Shown here: positions 63,473 to 64,000 of the stretch, piece after piece
Layout: every line of letters begins with the position of its first letter
How positions within the stretch are numbered: the stretch's first letter is position 1
Assembly: GCF_017875325.1 (NCBI RefSeq)
Contig: NZ_JAGGMN010000001.1
Coordinates: forward strand, 1-64,000
Direction of reading: 5' to 3'
Length of the DNA: 64,000 nt
Source: Methanofollis sp. W23
GTDB lineage: Archaea > Halobacteriota > Methanomicrobia > Methanomicrobiales > Methanofollaceae
The notes under the pieces: generated by a model
Databases searched by the model: none
Told to the model about the DNA's origin: nothing
Seen by the model: the letters and a program-made list of their open reading frames with translations, nothing else
Translations under genes and position numbers: made by a program

Positions 63473-64000
63473 ATGGCGCCCGTCCTACGGCAGGGCACGC
63501 GAGTGGACCTTAGCCCTTCAGAACCAGATCCATTGGCCTCTTCGCTCACCAAAAAACGCCTGATCACCCAGAAAAGTACGGTCCATAGCTCGGGACAGAC
63601 TATGCAGATACATGAGATCCTGCAACAGGACCCTGAGATCTGGCATCTCTTCACCTGCGAAGAGGAGTATGGGGCGCCATACAGGGACAGGTACGACCGC
63701 TTCCCCCACTATATGAGCAGCAACCGGCAGGTCTTCGAACCCAGGGTCTCACACTACCTCTTTGAGCGGGGGTATCATCCCGAATATCCTGAAGGCCAGC
63801 CCTTTGCGGTCTGCCTCACCCATGACATCGATGTCGTCTACCAGTCGTACCCGAAAAAAGGGCTCGACCTCCTCCTTGCCCTGGGACGCGGGAACAGGGC
63901 CGGTCTGATGCAGGGTGTCAGAGACCTGAGGGGCCCGAAATATCCCCTCTGCAACTTCGAGGAGATTATCGCACTTGAGGAGAAGTACGATGCTACGTCG
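63473..64000 (+). CDS. Polysaccharide-deacetylase-like protein, cut by window end
   Basis: An open frame from ATG 63473 continues past the window edge. It reads MAPVLRQGTRVDLSPSEPD and later EEEYGAPYRDRYDRFPHYM, HYLFERGYHPEYPEG and PFAVCLTHDIDVVYQSYPKKG. The LTHDID segment is the metal-binding motif of a polysaccharide deacetylase/NodB-like group that occurs in glycan clusters. An internal ATG at 63602 is an alternative start. At least 176 residues are present. Confidence 0.7.
   Translation, partial: MAPVLRQGTRVDLSPSEPDPLASSLTKKRLITQKSTVHSSGQTMQIHEILQQDPEIWHLFTCEEEYGAPYRDRYDRFPHYMSSNRQVFEPRVSHYLFERGYHPEYPEGQPFAVCLTHDIDVVYQSYPKKGLDLLLALGRGNRAGLMQGVRDLRGPKYPLCNFEEIIALEEKYDATS

Overview
The window looks like chromosomal DNA of a methanogenic archaeon, most likely a GC-rich member of the Methanomicrobiales (Methanofollis/Methanoculleus-like; inferred, not proven). 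Support comes from a tRNA-Tyr with a short intron after position 37, TATA-box promoters, an archaeal-type 2-isopropylmalate synthase, an FrhB-type F420 hydrogenase/dehydrogenase beta-subunit homologue, a DUF2206-type membrane protein and many MNT/HEPN and VapBC toxin-antitoxin genes. No ribosomal RNA, CRISPR array or replication origin was seen.

Layout. 1-1386: homopolymer blocks, then gene-free repeat-like DNA. 1387-3238: leuA (minus), then tRNA-Tyr and tRNA-Asp. 3367-5932: an MNT nucleotidyltransferase with a decayed HepT, then a HEAT-repeat protein coupled to a frameshifted SLOG/SLATT-like membrane protein. 5910-7810: a DUF4129 surface protein and a small membrane protein. 8579-16546: a surface-glycan cluster (GT2, DUF354, N-acetyl sugar amidotransferase, two GT4, a large membrane protein) that becomes AT-rich from about 10.9 kb. 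16563-22643: an insertion-sequence graveyard (IS630 fragment cut by an IS256-type element; IS110 remnant cut by an IS1634-type element) surrounding a TagF-like glycerophosphotransferase. 22650-31375: LicC-like nucleotidyltransferase, GT2, pyruvyl transferase, FrhB-like protein, flippase, CapK-like ligase and a truncated second flippase. 31376-37536: toxin-antitoxin loci (intact VapBC, two broken MNT/HEPN pairs) among small mobile repeats. 37822-39486: beta-propeller surface protein. 40107-49932: SAM methyltransferase and a seven-gene minus-strand glycan operon in which every junction overlaps by 1-4 bp. 50762-56403: two paralogous beta-helix surface proteins, one carrying three repeated C-terminal domains. 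56981-64000: GT4, flippase, asparagine-synthase-like protein, FemAB/GNAT-like protein and the start of a polysaccharide-deacetylase-like gene.

How it fits together. Most of the window encodes synthesis, modification and export of cell-surface polysaccharide or S-layer glycan: ten glycosyltransferases, three flippase genes (one broken), two amidotransferase-like enzymes, a pyruvyl transferase, and phosphate-handling enzymes (TagF-like, LicC-like, alkaline-phosphatase-family, thymidylate-kinase-like). Base composition switches between GC-rich and AT-rich blocks, which suggests that glycan cassettes have been exchanged.

The most unexpected structure is intergenic. A family of short non-autonomous elements has terminal inverted repeats reading GGCTCTGTAGAAAYCC; one copy (33224-33438) is flanked by a perfect 8-bp direct duplication. 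They carry hairpin modules that recur across the window. Several start sites and all family assignments come from reading the sequence only, with no database search.
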